A stretch of DNA of 39,306 bases from assembly GCA_937881575.1 (NCBI GenBank), contig CALGEI010000063.1, positions 1 through 39,306 on the forward strand. Reading direction: 5' to 3'. Of the stretch, positions 8,256 through 16,647 are shown in pieces. Every line of letters starts with the position of its first letter. Positions within the stretch are counted from its first letter, which is position 1. A model generated the notes under the pieces. It made no database searches. It was not told where the DNA came from and was given only the letters and a program-made list of their open reading frames with translations. A program made the translations under genes and the position numbers. The DNA comes from an uncultured Flavobacteriales bacterium. Its GTDB lineage: Bacteria > Bacteroidota > Bacteroidia > Flavobacteriales_D > Sanyastnellaceae.

Positions 8256-9943
8256 TGGAATGGTTCCTCTTTGACGCCAACGATCCGCTCACCTTCATGA
8301 ATGGAGCTTTTTGGGGCTTTTTCTTGTTCGTGTTCACAGGCTTTGCACTTCTTGACAAAAAGAAGGCTTTGCGGAATGCCTTTTTGTTTGCTGTGAGTCT
8401 CTTCTTCTATTGGAAAACGAGCGGTTCATTTGTCCTCATCCTTCTCTTCTCCACGATTTCGGACTGGTGGATTGGCCGTCGGATCCATCAAGCTCATGGA
8501 ACGCCGCGGAAAATTTGGCTTGCTTGGAGCATCGCAATCAACCTAGGCTTGCTCTTCTATTTCAAGTATGCTTACTTCCTGTCCGATAGCATCAGCCCTT
8601 TGCTTGGAACCCATTGGAATCCAAACCATGCATTGGGTGATTTGGCCAATGTCAATTTAGGAACCAACTTTCGTGTAGATCGCATTCTACTGCCCGTTGG
8701 AATTTCCTTTTACACGTTCCAAACCATGTCCTATGCCCTGGACGTTTATCGAAAGGATGTAGAACCGGTCAAGAGCTTGATTGATTTTGGTTTTTTTGTT
8801 TCGTTTTTCCCGCAACTCGTGGCCGGCCCCATCGTTCGTGCCAAGAATTTCATTCCACAACTTCATCAGCCTTATGCCCTGACGAAGGCTGGATTTGGGA
8901 TGGCTTTGTTCTGGATTCTCAATGGACTCATCAAGAAAGTTTGGCTCGCAGACTACGTTGCCGTCAACCTTGTTGACCGGGTATTCGCCAATCCTGAGGG
9001 CTATTCAGGCTTTGAGAACTTACTCGGATTGTACGGTTACAGCCTTCAGGTCTATGGCGATTTCAGTGGTTACACGGACATGGCCATTGGTGTGGCCTTG
9101 TTGATGGGGTTTCAGCTCCCAACCAATTTCAATGCACCTTACAAAGCGCGCAATCTCGGGGAGTTCTGGAGACGATGGCACATGAGTCTTTCTAGCTGGC
9201 TCAAAGATTATCTCTACATCCCGATGGGCGGGAACCGCAGCGCCTCCATGTTCACATGGATTAGTGGCAGCATCTTTTTTCTCTTCCTGCTTTTGCTCTC
9301 TCCTTCCATGGGCTGGGTGCTCGTTGGCAGTGGGATCCTTCTTCTTCTCTGGGCAGCAGCTTGGGCATTCCCCTCCTTTCAGCGGAACATTTCAACCAAC
9401 ATCAACCTCTTGATGACGATGATGATTGGCGGCTTGTGGCATGGAGCAAGCTGGAACTTTGTCCTCTGGGGCGCGTTGAATGGATTCGGCCTCATCGTTT
9501 ATAAATATTGGAAACGCATGAGTCCTTGGGAAGTGAAAGACCGGTGGTGGAAGCATCTCATTGGAGTCCTGCTCACCTTCCACTTCATCACGTTCACTCG
9601 GATTTGGTTTCGCACAGGAAGTCAATCTCGGTGGGAAGAGATGGGCGCTCCTCACAACATGTGGAGTGAATGGTTTTCTGCCAACGCCATGCTGCAGAAA
9701 CTGATGCATGGGATTGCCGGAAGTCCCTTCCTTGAAATCCTATGGGGATACCGTTCCGTGTTGACCGTGATGATGATTGGCTACACCATTCACCTTTTAC
9801 CTAACACATGGAAAACCGGATACCGGCAAGCGTTTAGTCGATTGCCATTGCCCATATTGTGGCTTCTCACCGTGGTGGCCATTGGAATCGCCTGGGCCGG
9901 AACGAGTGCTGATATGCAACCGTTCATCTATTTTCAATTTTAA
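8252..9943 (+). CDS. MBOAT family O-acyltransferase (AlgI/PatA/DltB-like)
   Basis: 563 residues with about ten or more membrane segments. The MBOAT core is clear: YGDFSGYTDMAIG, NLGEFWRRWHMSLSSWLKDY (His310 within it), YIPMGGNR, and the catalytic His397 in GGLWHGASW. Length and motifs match AlgI-type proteins, which move acyl groups (usually acetyl) across the inner membrane for transfer to alginate, peptidoglycan, teichoic acid or exopolysaccharide. The start (8252, or 8255 one codon later) overlaps the previous stop, so four genes are coupled end to end. It is last in the operon. The acceptor is unknown; the LysM domain in gene one hints at peptidoglycan. Confidence 0.93.
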   Translation: MMEWFLFDANDPLTFMNGAFWGFFLFVFTGFALLDKKKALRNAFLFAVSLFFYWKTSGSFVLILLFSTISDWWIGRRIHQAHGTPRKIWLAWSIAINLGLLFYFKYAYFLSDSISPLLGTHWNPNHALGDLANVNLGTNFRVDRILLPVGISFYTFQTMSYALDVYRKDVEPVKSLIDFGFFVSFFPQLVAGPIVRAKNFIPQLHQPYALTKAGFGMALFWILNGLIKKVWLADYVAVNLVDRVFANPEGYSGFENLLGLYGYSLQVYGDFSGYTDMAIGVALLMGFQLPTNFNAPYKARNLGEFWRRWHMSLSSWLKDYLYIPMGGNRSASMFTWISGSIFFLFLLLLSPSMGWVLVGSGILLLLWAAAWAFPSFQRNISTNINLLMTMMIGGLWHGASWNFVLWGALNGFGLIVYKYWKRMSPWEVKDRWWKHLIGVLLTFHFITFTRIWFRTGSQSRWEEMGAPHNMWSEWFSANAMLQKLMHGIAGSPFLEILWGYRSVLTVMMIGYTIHLLPNTWKTGYRQAFSRLPLPILWLLTVVAIGIAWAGTSADMQPFIYFQF

Positions 9944-9965
9944 CTCCTCGAAGCTCGCCCCCTGT

Positions 9966-10085
9966 TCACTCGGGCAATTCAATTTCTTGATATGCGCTGC
10001 ATGATTCTGAATGAGCGCATGAGGTCAACAAGACAGCTACAGACAATACACCTAAGAATACAATGATTGCTTGCTGCAGGCGCAT
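9966..10085 (-). CDS. Very small lipoprotein
   Basis: 39 codons on the minus strand: MRLQQ, a hydrophobic stretch, then a textbook lipobox LLTSC with the lipidated Cys at 23, leaving a 17-residue mature peptide with a second Cys (CAHSESCSAYQ...). The ATG at 10085 is chosen because the signal peptide begins properly there and an A-rich stretch (AAAAAATAAATCAC) precedes it; an in-frame ATG at 10109 would add eight residues. A possible -7 box TAAGTTTG lies at 10156-10149. Tiny lipoproteins of this style occur in Bacteroidota, but no function is known to me. It fills an otherwise empty stretch downstream of the MBOAT gene. Confidence 0.5.
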   Translation of the reverse strand: MRLQQAIIVFLGVLSVAVLLTSCAHSESCSAYQEIELPE

Positions 10086-10210
10086 GTGATTTATTTTTTG
10101 AGAATACATGAGTGCTTCTTTACTTCGGACTAAACAACGTCGGGAAATCAAACTTAGTGCATTCAAATCAAACTACCTTCGTGCTTGTCTCATCCTTCGC
10201 AGTTCAAACT

Positions 10211-10528
10211 ATGCTTCTTCGCACGAATTCTCTCTTGCTCATCACATTGGCCTGCATGGTCAGCTTTCAATTATTTTTTCTGTGGAATGAGTTTTTGGAG
10301 ACGTGGACTCCGTCATGGATTCAATCGATTGAGTCCAGCATGGACGAGGTAAGGGGCGCCATCATGCTGATTCAAGTGTTCGGGATTGGCGTTTTATTCG
10401 TTGATTACGTCACACGATTCGACGACATCAAGCGACCCTTTTGGCACGGATTGGCTGTTGGCACCTGCATGATTGGATGGCTATTCCAGGTCTTTGTCTA
10501 CTATTTAGACAGCGCATATCTCGTCTGA
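10211..10528 (+). CDS. Small membrane protein, unknown function
   Basis: 105 residues with three likely membrane helices: LLLITLACMVSFQLFFLW near the N terminus, AIMLIQVFGIGVLFVDYV in the middle, and a C-terminal segment around LAVGTCMIGWLFQVFVYYL. I took the ATG at 10211 because the reading frame upstream has no membrane-protein character; longer starts (GTG 10112) are possible. Not recognised. It is convergent with the exported protein at 10530; the stops are about two bases apart. Confidence 0.6.
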   Translation: MLLRTNSLLLITLACMVSFQLFFLWNEFLETWTPSWIQSIESSMDEVRGAIMLIQVFGIGVLFVDYVTRFDDIKRPFWHGLAVGTCMIGWLFQVFVYYLDSAYLV

Positions 10529-10529
10529 A

Positions 10530-11306
10530 TCAGTCCAATTGGTATTGATAATCGCTTTCATTCAACTTTGAGGGCAATCCGCGGAATAACTCAAAACGTT
10601 GTTGAATGTACCGAATGAATTCATATTGCGTCCAGGCCTGTAACAGTGCGTCTCCTGGATCACAAAATGCGATAAAGGCTTCGAATTCAAAGGAGTTGAG
10701 GGAAATGATGTCATAGTCAACATACTTGATAAAGAGTTCGCGCAACAGCTCATGCCTCCGGTCTGTGTTCTCCATTTCAGCCACAAGACGTTTGCTCCTC
10801 TCATCACGATTCAATGCTTCATACAAGAATGTGATCGGGCTGGCCAGCGCATCCACTTTTGAAATCCGGTAATCCTCCTCGTTGTAGCCCAAGGCCTCGA
10901 TGTCACGGAGAATTTCTCGCAATTCTCTCGGCGCCACAACTTCAGCCACACCAACTTTTACTTGCAAACGTTGCAAACGCACTTCCAAATCCCATTGACG
11001 ACCTTGTTCGGGAGCAATGCGCTCGACAGTATGAAAACCAATCGCACCAAAAGCCAGGGTATCTCCAGGACAAACGGCCAGCAGAAAAGTTCCTAGATGG
11101 TCGACAAACTGCCCACCCCCCATTCGAGACCGGTTCACCACCATGGCCACGGGAATCATGTGACCGGATGCGTCATTCACACTCCCTGAAACCAGCATCA
11201 AACTGTCACAACGTTGAGAAACGATGCTTTCCTGAGAAAATGCAAGGGAACAAAAAACACATTGCACAATACTCCACAGTGCGAATCGCATAACTGTCTT
11301 CGACAT
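10530..11306 (-). CDS. Exported protein with carboxypeptidase-like regulatory domain
   Basis: About 258 residues from the ATG at 11306 (an ATG at 11291, MRFALWS, is equally possible). There is a signal peptide, then a region (SGSVNDASGHMIPVAMVV ... GTFLLAVCPGDTLAFGAIGFHTVE) that matches the beta-sandwich CarboxypepD_reg-like pattern common in Bacteroidota surface proteins. The C-terminal half is charged and helical with no known motif. It is not attached to a TonB-dependent receptor. It is divergent from meaB, with 39 bases between the starts. Confidence 0.65.
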   Translation of the reverse strand: MSKTVMRFALWSIVQCVFCSLAFSQESIVSQRCDSLMLVSGSVNDASGHMIPVAMVVNRSRMGGGQFVDHLGTFLLAVCPGDTLAFGAIGFHTVERIAPEQGRQWDLEVRLQRLQVKVGVAEVVAPRELREILRDIEALGYNEEDYRISKVDALASPITFLYEALNRDERSKRLVAEMENTDRRHELLRELFIKYVDYDIISLNSFEFEAFIAFCDPGDALLQAWTQYEFIRYIQQRFELFRGLPSKLNESDYQYQLD

Positions 11307-11333
11307 GACCGCAAGATACTCTTGGCATCGTAT

Positions 11334-11341
11334 TACCTTCG
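11334..11341 (+). promoter_or_regulatory. -7-like box TACCTTCG, four bases before the meaB ATG
   Basis: TACCTTCG is a one-base variant of TAnnTTTG, followed by aatc and the ATG at 11346. The four-base distance equals that of the LysM gene and of the gene at 29913. No convincing -33 element is seen. Confidence 0.35.
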
Positions 11342-11345
11342 AATC

Positions 11346-12437
11346 ATGCCGCAAAAAGCTAGCCCAAAAAAGAATAACGAACGGACTAAGGCCTCATCAC
11401 AGGAGGCCATTCGCAAAGCGAAGGCACGCATTCTCAGTGCGCATGAAGCACCGTTAGAAACCGCTCAATGGGTTCACGACATTCAAAATGGCAGCAGAAA
11501 GGCCCTGGGACAAGCCATTACCTTGGCTGAGAGCCGACTTCCCAGAGACCGGGACCAATTGGAGGAATTATTGGATTTACTGCAGTCTACTTCTAGCAAT
11601 CCGAAAAGCTGGCGCATGGGCATCACCGGTGTTCCGGGCGTTGGGAAGAGCACCTTCATCGAATCCTTTGGCGCCGCTTGGATTGAAATGGGGCACCGCG
11701 TGGCCGTTCTGGCCGTCGACCCCAGTAGCGAGCGTTCCGGCGGAAGTCTTCTTGGAGATCAAACCCGCATGGAAGCGTTGACCAAAAACCCGATGGCCTT
11801 CATACGTCCGAGTCCATCCTCCCAAACACTTGGAGGGGTCACGCGGGCGACACACGAATCCATCCTGCTTTGCGAAGCTGCTGGATTCGATCGCATCATC
11901 GTCGAGACTGTTGGAGTCGGCCAATCTGAAACCTCCGTTCGTCAACTCACGGATGCCTTCATTTTACTGATGCTGCCTGGTGCCGGTGACGATTTACAAG
12001 GAATCAAGCGTGGTATCATGGAAATGGCCGATTTGATTTTGGTCAATAAATGTGATGGTCCTTCAGCATCTCAGGCCGAACATGCTGCACTGCAATACCG
12101 CCAAGCCATCCATTTGTTCCCTCCCGCACAAGGGGGGCATGAAGTCCTCGTTCAAACCATGAGCGCATTGAAACAAACTGGAATCATGGACGCGTGCGGT
12201 GCCATTCAAAACTTGATGCACCTTTGGAAAGACAACCTCTGGATGGAGACTCAGCGTTCACGTCAATCCACTCGTCAATTCAATGACCATGTTCGGGCAT
12301 TGCTTTTCGAACAATCGCAAATTTCCCCGCAACACCAAGCTGCTTGGGAACGTCTACAAACTCAAGTTGAACGGCAGCAAATCAGTGCGTTCGCAGCCGC
12401 TCGAAAATGGCTCAACACCGTAGTTTCGCAACCATGA
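11346..12437 (+). CDS. meaB: Methylmalonyl-CoA mutase-associated GTPase MeaB (ArgK)
   Basis: 363 residues of the G3E GTPase family. Walker A GVPGVGKST is at 95-103, followed by VLAVDPSS, the MeaB-typical SGGSLLGDQTRM, a switch region (ETVGVGQSE), and NKCDGP near the guanine site. MeaB gates cofactor loading of adenosylcobalamin-dependent methylmalonyl-CoA mutase and protects it from inactivation; the mutase genes are not in this window. The ATG at 11346 is chosen over earlier in-frame codons because those lie inside the divergent gene. The first ~25 residues are lysine-rich. The stop overlaps the start of the next gene (ATGA), so the two are co-translated. Confidence 0.93.
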   Translation: MPQKASPKKNNERTKASSQEAIRKAKARILSAHEAPLETAQWVHDIQNGSRKALGQAITLAESRLPRDRDQLEELLDLLQSTSSNPKSWRMGITGVPGVGKSTFIESFGAAWIEMGHRVAVLAVDPSSERSGGSLLGDQTRMEALTKNPMAFIRPSPSSQTLGGVTRATHESILLCEAAGFDRIIVETVGVGQSETSVRQLTDAFILLMLPGAGDDLQGIKRGIMEMADLILVNKCDGPSASQAEHAALQYRQAIHLFPPAQGGHEVLVQTMSALKQTGIMDACGAIQNLMHLWKDNLWMETQRSRQSTRQFNDHVRALLFEQSQISPQHQAAWERLQTQVERQQISAFAAARKWLNTVVSQP

Positions 12438-13381
12438 CCGAATGGATGATGGGCTGGGTTGCAGTGGGGTTTCTTGCCATTGTTAAGTACGCTAAGGCTG
12501 AACATCCTTTTGCAAGGCCTTTGAGTGAACATCTTATTCCACATAAGCTGATTGCATGGCTGCGAGGGACGGAGCTTCGATGGCTCTTCGTATTTTTAAT
12601 TTGGTGCACCAGCGGCGGCGTTTACGCGGGACTGCAAAATCCAATTTGGTCGCTAGCGATTGTGTCTGGGTTGACGATCTTTCTCTTATTTATTCCTGAA
12701 AAACCGGTTTTCCAGAATACGCGGAAAAGAACAGAATCACCTGACTCCATTCACTCACGGCTCGTTCAATTGAGGCTGCAGCTTCAACGATTGCATGAAA
12801 AAGAACGCCTCAGTCTGCGTCTCGAGAAAGCTGAACAATCTCAAATGGTCATGGATCGATATGACCAACGATTTCAAATCATTCTTATCGCCATAGAAAA
12901 CCACTTAACGTTTGGAGACCACGGTCGGGCAGAGCGTATCATCACACTTTTCTCCAGGCATTTGAGACACATTCTTTATGAAGGCTCAGTCCCTTTTCTC
13001 ACGCTCGAAACTACAATTGAGCACATCAAAGCACACTTGAGCCTGATGGAATTATTGACTGCAGGACGCTTTCGTTGCGACGTCGATGATGGCATGCTTG
13101 ATGCTTCTCATTTAGGACGATGCACCGAGAGTCTGAGGATTAGTCCGTGGGTCGAGTCCATGGTTTGGCCTTTTTTCGAATGGGCTGAGCGCACGAACGA
13201 ACCGATTGATCCGATGTACTTATTATTGGATGTGGAGGATGGCGAAATCGCAATAAGCTGCGAACATCCGAGTTTCGTAGAATCTCAAATCATCCGTTCA
13301 CACCGCCTCAAATTGCTTGGAGAATATTCTGAGGAAGAATCGAAAATTGCGTGGAATCACACGCTAAAAGTTGTGGCCTAA
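12434..13381 (+). CDS. LytS-like membrane protein, degenerate histidine kinase
   Basis: 315 residues. Two or three membrane helices (about 5-25 and 50-90) are followed by a coiled coil (110-140) and a region with the layout of the His_kinase (LytS/YehU) domain: LFSRHLRHILYEGSVPFLTLE and a following helix match the pattern RLLRY-L-....-L-E in that family. The conserved NPHFLFN box, whose His accepts phosphate, is DQRF (144-147), so Arg146 takes the place of the His. The usual ENAIWHG N box of the ATPase is also not recognisable (WVESMVWPFFEWA in its place). I infer a pseudokinase or sensor remnant. I use the ATG at 12434 because it overlaps the meaB stop; an ATG at 12407 is also in frame. The gene ends four bases into hisS, tail to tail. 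Confidence 0.65.
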   Translation: MTEWMMGWVAVGFLAIVKYAKAEHPFARPLSEHLIPHKLIAWLRGTELRWLFVFLIWCTSGGVYAGLQNPIWSLAIVSGLTIFLLFIPEKPVFQNTRKRTESPDSIHSRLVQLRLQLQRLHEKERLSLRLEKAEQSQMVMDRYDQRFQIILIAIENHLTFGDHGRAERIITLFSRHLRHILYEGSVPFLTLETTIEHIKAHLSLMELLTAGRFRCDVDDGMLDASHLGRCTESLRISPWVESMVWPFFEWAERTNEPIDPMYLLLDVEDGEIAISCEHPSFVESQIIRSHRLKLLGEYSEEESKIAWNHTLKVVA

Positions 13382-14760
13382 GAAGACGAAACGACGTGGC
13401 TGACAAGCTCATCGACGCCGCAGGCCAATTGATCGCCCGTTGTCATGTTCCGCAACGTCCATACATCTGCAGCACGCTCCTGATCTCCGCGCATGGCTAC
13501 AAACTGAACCCCCAAATCCGCTGCGTGCTTCAGTTGCTTTTTCATTTTTGCCGGGTCCGGATACAACTCGGTGTCCACCTTGGCCTGTCGAAGGGCTTGC
13601 TGTAGAATCAAGGCATCATCCACACCCTCCGCATCCATCTGTAAGATCATCACTTTGGAACCGACGCGGGATTCCTCAGGGAAACAATCAAAATGTTCCA
13701 GCACATCATAAATGCGATCCGCTCCAAAACTGATTCCGACTCCACTCATGCCTTCCCAACCGAAGATCCCTGTCAAGTCCGCATAGCGTCCTCCTCCGCA
13801 TATGCTCCCCACGGGTGCGTTGTCAACACGAACCTCAAAGATGGCTCCTGTGTAGTAGTCCAATCCTCGTGCTAAGGCCGGGTCAAACACCAAACGATCA
13901 GGGTCAATCCCGCAATTTTCAGCCCGTTGAAATAGCAGCTGCAATTCGACCCACGCATCTTGAGCCTCAATATCGTCCGCTAAAAGCATTGCCCGCAACC
14001 CTTCGATGCGATCTGAAAATTCCGGCTGCTGAAGCAACTCAAACAGTTGTTCCACGGATTGAATCACCGTTGGTGCAAACCCCCGATCACTCAATTCTTT
14101 GACAACTCCTGATGTTCCCACCTTATCCCATTTGTCCAAAGCAATGGTCAAATCTCCGAGTTGTTTTGACACACCCCAACTTCTGGCCAGCCCATTGAGC
14201 AGGCGGCGGTCGTTGATCGCAATGCGGTACCCCGGCACCCCAAGGTTGGTCAATACCTCATCAAAAATCAACATCAAATCCAATTCGCACAAAGCGCTTT
14301 CAGATCCGATGATGTCCGCATCACATTGCGTGAATTCTTGGTACCGTCCTTTGCCCGGTCGATCTCCGCGCCACACTGTTTGCATTTGATATCGCCGAAA
14401 CGGAAACTGCAGTTCATTGCGCGACATGACCACAAACCGCGCAAATGGCACGGTCAAATCATAGCGCAAGGCCTTCTTTGAAATGCTCGGAACAAGCGCT
14501 TTGCTATCTGAAGAAGCCAACGCATCGGCATCGGCTTTGGCTAAAAAATCACCGTTGTTTAGAATGCGGAAAATCAACTGGTCTCCCTCCTCTCCATATT
14601 TTCCGGTTAAGGTGGAGAGGTTCTCCATGGCAGGCGTTTCAATGGGCTGGAATCCATGCCGTTCAAACGCGTTGCGCATGATGCCGAACATCCAATTGCG
14701 CCGCGCCATGACATGGGGTCCAAAATCGCGTGTTCCTTTCGGGATAGAGGGCTTGCTCAT
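13378..14760 (-). CDS. hisS: Histidyl-tRNA synthetase
   Basis: 460 residues, class II aminoacyl-tRNA synthetase that charges tRNA-His. Visible motifs: KGTRDFGP at the N terminus (motif 1 region), LRYDLTVPFARFV and FRRYQMQTVWRGDRPGKGRYQEF (motif 2), the HisA signature LARGLDYYTGAIFEV, and a C-terminal anticodon-binding domain (KVMILQMD ... ELYPDPAKMKKQLKHA). The ATG at 14760 starts at the conserved MSKPSIPKGTRDF; 60 further in-frame codons upstream have no synthetase character. It is convergent with the pseudokinase, sharing four bases. A 23-codon ORF on the same strand ends 26 bases upstream. Confidence 0.97.
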   Translation of the reverse strand: MSKPSIPKGTRDFGPHVMARRNWMFGIMRNAFERHGFQPIETPAMENLSTLTGKYGEEGDQLIFRILNNGDFLAKADADALASSDSKALVPSISKKALRYDLTVPFARFVVMSRNELQFPFRRYQMQTVWRGDRPGKGRYQEFTQCDADIIGSESALCELDLMLIFDEVLTNLGVPGYRIAINDRRLLNGLARSWGVSKQLGDLTIALDKWDKVGTSGVVKELSDRGFAPTVIQSVEQLFELLQQPEFSDRIEGLRAMLLADDIEAQDAWVELQLLFQRAENCGIDPDRLVFDPALARGLDYYTGAIFEVRVDNAPVGSICGGGRYADLTGIFGWEGMSGVGISFGADRIYDVLEHFDCFPEESRVGSKVMILQMDAEGVDDALILQQALRQAKVDTELYPDPAKMKKQLKHAADLGVQFVAMRGDQERAADVWTLRNMTTGDQLACGVDELVSHVVSSS

Positions 14761-14786
14761 GGTTTTCTTTGAACTACAAAGGTCTG

Positions 14787-14858
14787 TTATTTCTTTCTGC
14801 GGTATTGAATGAATGCGACAATCGTTAAAATGGCCATGGCGAGAAATACGTACTGCAT
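14787..14858 (-). CDS. Possible 23-residue membrane peptide upstream of hisS
   Basis: Minus-strand ORF MQYVFLAMAILTIVAFIQYRRKK, written here as MQYVFLAMAILTIVAF plus IQYRRKK: one hydrophobic helix of ~16 residues followed by a basic tail, which gives a clear inside-positive topology. It ends 26 bases before hisS on the same strand and would share its transcript. It is too short to prove by composition alone, but the amphipathic layout is unlike a random frame. No homologue is known to me. Confidence 0.4.
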   Translation of the reverse strand: MQYVFLAMAILTIVAFIQYRRKK

Positions 14859-14898
14859 GCTGTGTGTTTGTTCGTGAGAGCGCTAAATTCGGAAATTG

Positions 14899-15804
14899 AT
14901 GGAAACGAATGATAAAGAGAGGACACTTTCCGGTCACCAAGGTGCTTTATATGATGCTGCCTGGAATTCAACGACCCAAGAATGGGTGACAGCCGGGGGG
15001 GATGGCGTGGTGGCCAAATGGTCTTTTGACGACCCGACGGCGGGCCAAGCTGTTCTACACCATGAAAAAGCCTTTTTTTGTATTTGCTTGAACGGGGATG
15101 GATTGGTCGCAGGCACAGAGGATGGTGAATTGTTCTTTCTCGACTCAAAGGGCTCTGTGATCCGATGGTCCGCTCACAGAGGAGGTGTCTTCGCGCTGCT
15201 CCTGCATACCAACGGACGAATCTACTCTGGAGGTGGCGATGGACGCGTACTGGAATGGACGGACGGTAAGCTCACAGGTGAATGGGCTTTGTCATCACCA
15301 GACAAAATCCGGACTCTCGTGGCGCATGGCTCCAGCATTTTCGTCAGCTCCAGCAATGGTGAGGGACGACTGTGGAATCCAGCTGACACAGCCGGCTTGG
15401 ATGGTGCGCCTGCAATGGGCTTCCATGAAGGCGGATTGTATGCTGCTATTTTCATCGCAGCCAAGAATGTTTGGATTACCGGAGGACGGGATGGCCACTT
15501 GCGGGTTTGGGATGAGACCGGCGAAAGCATCCTAAGCTTACCCGGCCACGAGGGAGCGATTTACCGCATGCAGCGAACGGGCGATTTGATCTGGACGGCA
15601 AGTCGAGACAAAACGGTTAAATGCTGGTCGGTTGACAGCCTGCAACCTTTGGCCAAATGGACGCACCGCAATGGTGGATGTCGTCGCTCCGTGAATGCCC
15701 TCATCTGCGGTGGTCCCAACTTGGAATGGATGCTCGCTGGTGGGGATGATCGGCAAGGGCATGTGGTAGAGTGGCTGAAATTGTTACCAACTGATGGGCT
15801 CTAA
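14899..15804 (+). CDS. WD40 repeat beta-propeller protein
   Basis: 301 residues made almost entirely of WD40-type blades: recurrent GH-x-GALYDAAWN, TAGGDGVVAKWS, GGGDGRVLEW, TGGRDGHLRVWD and TASRDKTVKCWS. I count about seven blades. There is no signal peptide, so it is cytoplasmic, and it is presumably a protein-interaction scaffold; no partner can be named. The ATG at 14899 is preferred over a TTG at 14896. A -7-like TAAATTCG lies at 14884-14891, seven bases before the start. The last 21 bases overlap the end of ung on the other strand. Confidence 0.85.
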   Translation: METNDKERTLSGHQGALYDAAWNSTTQEWVTAGGDGVVAKWSFDDPTAGQAVLHHEKAFFCICLNGDGLVAGTEDGELFFLDSKGSVIRWSAHRGGVFALLLHTNGRIYSGGGDGRVLEWTDGKLTGEWALSSPDKIRTLVAHGSSIFVSSSNGEGRLWNPADTAGLDGAPAMGFHEGGLYAAIFIAAKNVWITGGRDGHLRVWDETGESILSLPGHEGAIYRMQRTGDLIWTASRDKTVKCWSVDSLQPLAKWTHRNGGCRRSVNALICGGPNLEWMLAGGDDRQGHVVEWLKLLPTDGL

Positions 15805-16485
15805 ACCTTTGGAAACAAGCCAAGCATTGGCCAGACTAAATGGCTTGGAGCCAAAGAAACCTCGATAGGCCGAAAGTGGACTTGGATGGGGCGATTCCAG
15901 TACGAGATGATCAGGATGGTCAATGTTCTTCTTGTGCTTCCTAGCCTGGCTTCCCCAAAGGATGAAGACAATGGGACGATCGGATTCCTGCAAAACATCC
16001 AATACCGCACCCGTGACCATTTGCCAGCCAAAATGAACATGACTCCCCGGGCTGCCGTGGGCAACGGACAAAACATCATTGAGCAGCAACACCCCCTGCT
16101 GCGACCAATGCTGCAATGCACCTTGATGGTTCACTTTATTCAAAGTTTGATTCTCGGGGCCAACGTCATCCAAAAGTTCTTTCAAGAGGTTTCGAAGTGA
16201 AGGCGGCCACGTCACTCCCGACATGACTGAAAATGCGAGTCCATGCGCTTGCCCCGCTCCATGGTATGGGTCCTGGCCCAAAATGACCACTTTCACCGCG
16301 TGGGGCTCGCATTCACACAAAGCAGTGAGCTCCATTCCTGCGGGAGGATAACACGTTCCCTCTGAGCGGGCACGAGCGAGAGCCCCGTCCAGCCCCGTCC
16401 AAACATTCCTATCAACCCTTGTCGCCAAGACTCGTTTCCAGGAATCCGGGAGTTGGTTTAACAGCTGCAAACTCTGATTCGACAT
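15784..16485 (-). CDS. ung: Uracil-DNA glycosylase, family 1
   Basis: 233 residues, the usual length. The water-activating motif GQDPYHG (Asp72), the uracil-binding WPPSLRNLLKE segment, LLLNDVLSV, and HPSPLSAYRGFFG with the catalytic His are all present. It removes uracil from DNA at the start of base excision repair. I chose the ATG at 16485 (MSNQSLQLLNQLP) because the 29 codons upstream in frame are not typical of the family and run into the promoter of the helicase. It is convergent with the WD40 gene (21-base overlap) and divergent from the helicase. Confidence 0.97.
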   Translation of the reverse strand: MSNQSLQLLNQLPDSWKRVLATRVDRNVWTGLDGALARARSEGTCYPPAGMELTALCECEPHAVKVVILGQDPYHGAGQAHGLAFSVMSGVTWPPSLRNLLKELLDDVGPENQTLNKVNHQGALQHWSQQGVLLLNDVLSVAHGSPGSHVHFGWQMVTGAVLDVLQESDRPIVFILWGSQARKHKKNIDHPDHLVLESPHPSPLSAYRGFFGSKPFSLANAWLVSKGLEPISW

Positions 16486-16560
16486 GCACAAAAATCTGTG
16501 CTTTGAGGAAGCTTTCCAACCAAGCTTAGCGAATTCGTTGAAAACCTCTTTCAAAGATTC

Positions 16561-16590
16561 TTTGTGGTACAAAAGGAAGAAGTACTTTTG
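16561..16590 (+). promoter_or_regulatory. Bacteroidota-type promoter (TTTG-N18-TACTTTTG)
   Basis: TTTG at 16561-16564 and TACTTTTG at 16583-16590 with 18 bases between match the -33/-7 consensus. The predicted start near 16596 means the helicase must begin translation downstream of it. A second TACCTTTG lies at 16643-16650. Confidence 0.6.
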
Positions 16591-16647
16591 TGCTTTGCTC
16601 CCGATTCCATTTTGACGGAGTTTCTTCCATCTTGCACCCGATTACCT

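Noticed and set aside
10859-11293. Plus-strand frame opposite the exported regulatory-domain protein
   Set aside because: Proline- and histidine-rich shadow; the minus-strand frame has a signal peptide and a domain.
14761-14940. 60-codon N-terminal extension of hisS
   Set aside because: No synthetase-like sequence; overlaps the WD40 start and the 23-residue ORF. The conserved start is at 14760.
16564-16647. N-terminal extension of the helicase from GTG 16564
   Set aside because: This codon lies in the -33 element of a good promoter, so it cannot be in the transcript from that promoter.
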